Of a stretch of DNA of 64,000 bases, positions 63,159 to 64,000 are shown one piece after another. The stretch is taken from NCBI RefSeq assembly GCF_001639105.2, contig NZ_CP015285.1, positions 1,294,501 through 1,358,500 on the forward strand. The letters run 5' to 3'. Each line of letters starts with the position of its first letter. The first letter of the stretch is position 1. Under the pieces are notes generated by a model. It searched no databases. It was not told where the DNA came from and was given only the letters and a program-made list of their open reading frames with translations. The position numbers and the translations under genes are program-made. The stretch is from Azospirillum humicireducens. GTDB taxonomy: Bacteria; Pseudomonadota; Alphaproteobacteria; Azospirillales; Azospirillaceae.

Positions 63159-64000
63159 ATGAGCGCGCTTGCCGTCACCGACGATCTCTTCTTCAACCGC
63201 GCCGGCATGGACCGCGCCCGCGTGGAAGGCGTCGTGCAGGACGCCCTGCACAGTGCCGACGATGGGGAGCTGTATCTCGAATATTCCCAGAGCGAGTCGC
63301 TGGGCTGGGACGACGGGAAGCTGAAATCCGCCAGCTTCGACACCACCCAGGGTTTCGGGCTTCGCGCCATCGCCGGCGAGGCGACCGGCTATGCCCATGC
63401 CAGCAACCTGTCGGAAGAGGCGATCCGCCGCGCGGCCGCCACCGTGCGCGCCGTGCAGGCCGGCCACACCGGCACGCTGGCCGAGCCGCCGGCCGGCACC
63501 AACCGCGCGCTCTACATCCCCGACAATCCCCTGCACCTCGTCCCCTTCGAGGAGAAGGTGAAGCTGCTGGCCGACATCGACGCCTATGCCCGCGCCAAGG
63601 ACGAGCGGGTGCGGCAGGTCAGCTGCTCGATCAGCGGCGAATGGCAGGCGGTGCAGATCATGCGCGCCGACGGCGTGCGCGTCGCCGACCTGCGTCCGCT
63701 GGTCCGCCTGAACGTCTCCGTCGTGGTGGCGGAAGGCGACCGGATGGAGACCGGCGGGTATGGCGGCGGCGGCCGCGTCACCTACGAACACTACATCCAG
63801 CCGGAAACCTGGCGCGGCTTCGTCGACGAGGCTCTGCGGCAGGCGCTGGTCAACCTGTCCTCCGTCCCCGCCCCGGCCGGCGAAATGACGGTGGTGCTGG
63901 GCAGCGGCTGGCCCGGCATCCTGCTGCACGAGGCCATCGGCCACGGGCTGGAGGGTGATTTCAACCGCAAGAAGACCTCCGCCTTCTCCGGCCTGATGGG
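63159..64000 (+). CDS. tldD: Metalloprotease TldD, N-terminal part (cut by window edge)
   Basis: TldD forms a heterodimeric protease with TldE (PmbA). The first 281 residues are present, with the family features LYLEYSQSESLGWDDGKLKS, GFGLRAIAGEATGYAHASN, and the metal site HEAIGHGLEGD near residue 265. The C-terminal part lies beyond the window. ATG 63159 is preceded by GGAG. It is divergent from the DUF3422 gene. Confidence 0.95.
   Translation, partial: MSALAVTDDLFFNRAGMDRARVEGVVQDALHSADDGELYLEYSQSESLGWDDGKLKSASFDTTQGFGLRAIAGEATGYAHASNLSEEAIRRAAATVRAVQAGHTGTLAEPPAGTNRALYIPDNPLHLVPFEEKVKLLADIDAYARAKDERVRQVSCSISGEWQAVQIMRADGVRVADLRPLVRLNVSVVVAEGDRMETGGYGGGGRVTYEHYIQPETWRGFVDEALRQALVNLSSVPAPAGEMTVVLGSGWPGILLHEAIGHGLEGDFNRKKTSAFSGLM

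Overview
The window is a 64-kb piece of core chromosome from a GC-rich alphaproteobacterium, most likely Azospirillum or a close relative in the Rhodospirillales. Three things point there. Many genes belong to families largely restricted to Alphaproteobacteria (DUF1013, DUF1192, DUF3422, DUF4169, phasins). The cta genes have the alphaproteobacterial order. The chemoreceptor ends in a PilZ domain, an arrangement described in Azospirillum Tlp1. I see no prophage, insertion sequence, CRISPR array, tRNA or rRNA. Most of the sequence is tightly packed housekeeping and signalling genes.

Layout. 1-3.1 kb (minus): purF (cut by the left edge), cvpA, radA. 3.3-5.2 kb (plus): map, a Nudix hydrolase and a cupin protein, joined by ATGA overlaps. 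5.3-8.7 kb (minus): a yfgM-like gene, bamB and der, the same order as in enterobacteria. 9.0-11.4 kb: two divergent LuxR-type regulators around a 1-kb intergenic region with repeats; one has a receiver without its phosphorylation site. 11.4-18.0 kb (minus): PilZ chemoreceptor, csaA, a phasin with two palindromic operators, a TetR regulator, a YbaK-type deacylase, proC, a YbjN protein and ubiK. 18.1-23.2 kb: a large AsmA protein, DUF4169, DUF2189 and DUF1192 proteins. 23.3-26.7 kb (plus): quinone oxidoreductase, the DUF1013 regulator, ubiX and a beta-carbonic anhydrase. 26.7-31.6 kb: a palindrome-rich element, a small lipoprotein, a TPR glycosyltransferase, a secreted protein, pfkA with a coupled downstream gene, and a YdcH-like gene. 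31.6-36.1 kb: truncated globin, purE-purK and an EAL phosphodiesterase. 36.1-42.2 kb: small unknown genes, a DUF599 protein, an RHH protein with fumC, an acetyltransferase and a glycosyltransferase. 42.5-49.9 kb: a lytic transglycosylase, a degenerate CDF-like protein, a receiver protein with an unknown output domain, and indolepyruvate ferredoxin oxidoreductase. 50.1-52.8 kb: a PAS histidine kinase and an unknown gene. 52.8-61.0 kb (minus): the cytochrome c oxidase cluster ctaC-ctaD-ctaB-small protein-ctaG-ctaE-DUF983-surf1-M32 carboxypeptidase. 61.5-64 kb: a DUF3422 protein and tldD (cut by the right edge).

The window gives most of an aa3-type oxidase with its heme and copper assembly factors, purine synthesis steps (purF, purE, purK), envelope assembly (bamB, AsmA, transglycosylase), ubiquinone accessory genes (ubiX, ubiK) and many orphan signalling proteins, including two c-di-GMP proteins. 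No obvious new multi-gene system is present. The most distinctive signals are regulatory: a pair of nearly identical 17-bp palindromes bracketing the phasin promoter, tandem repeats between the divergent regulators, and several families of extragenic hairpins.
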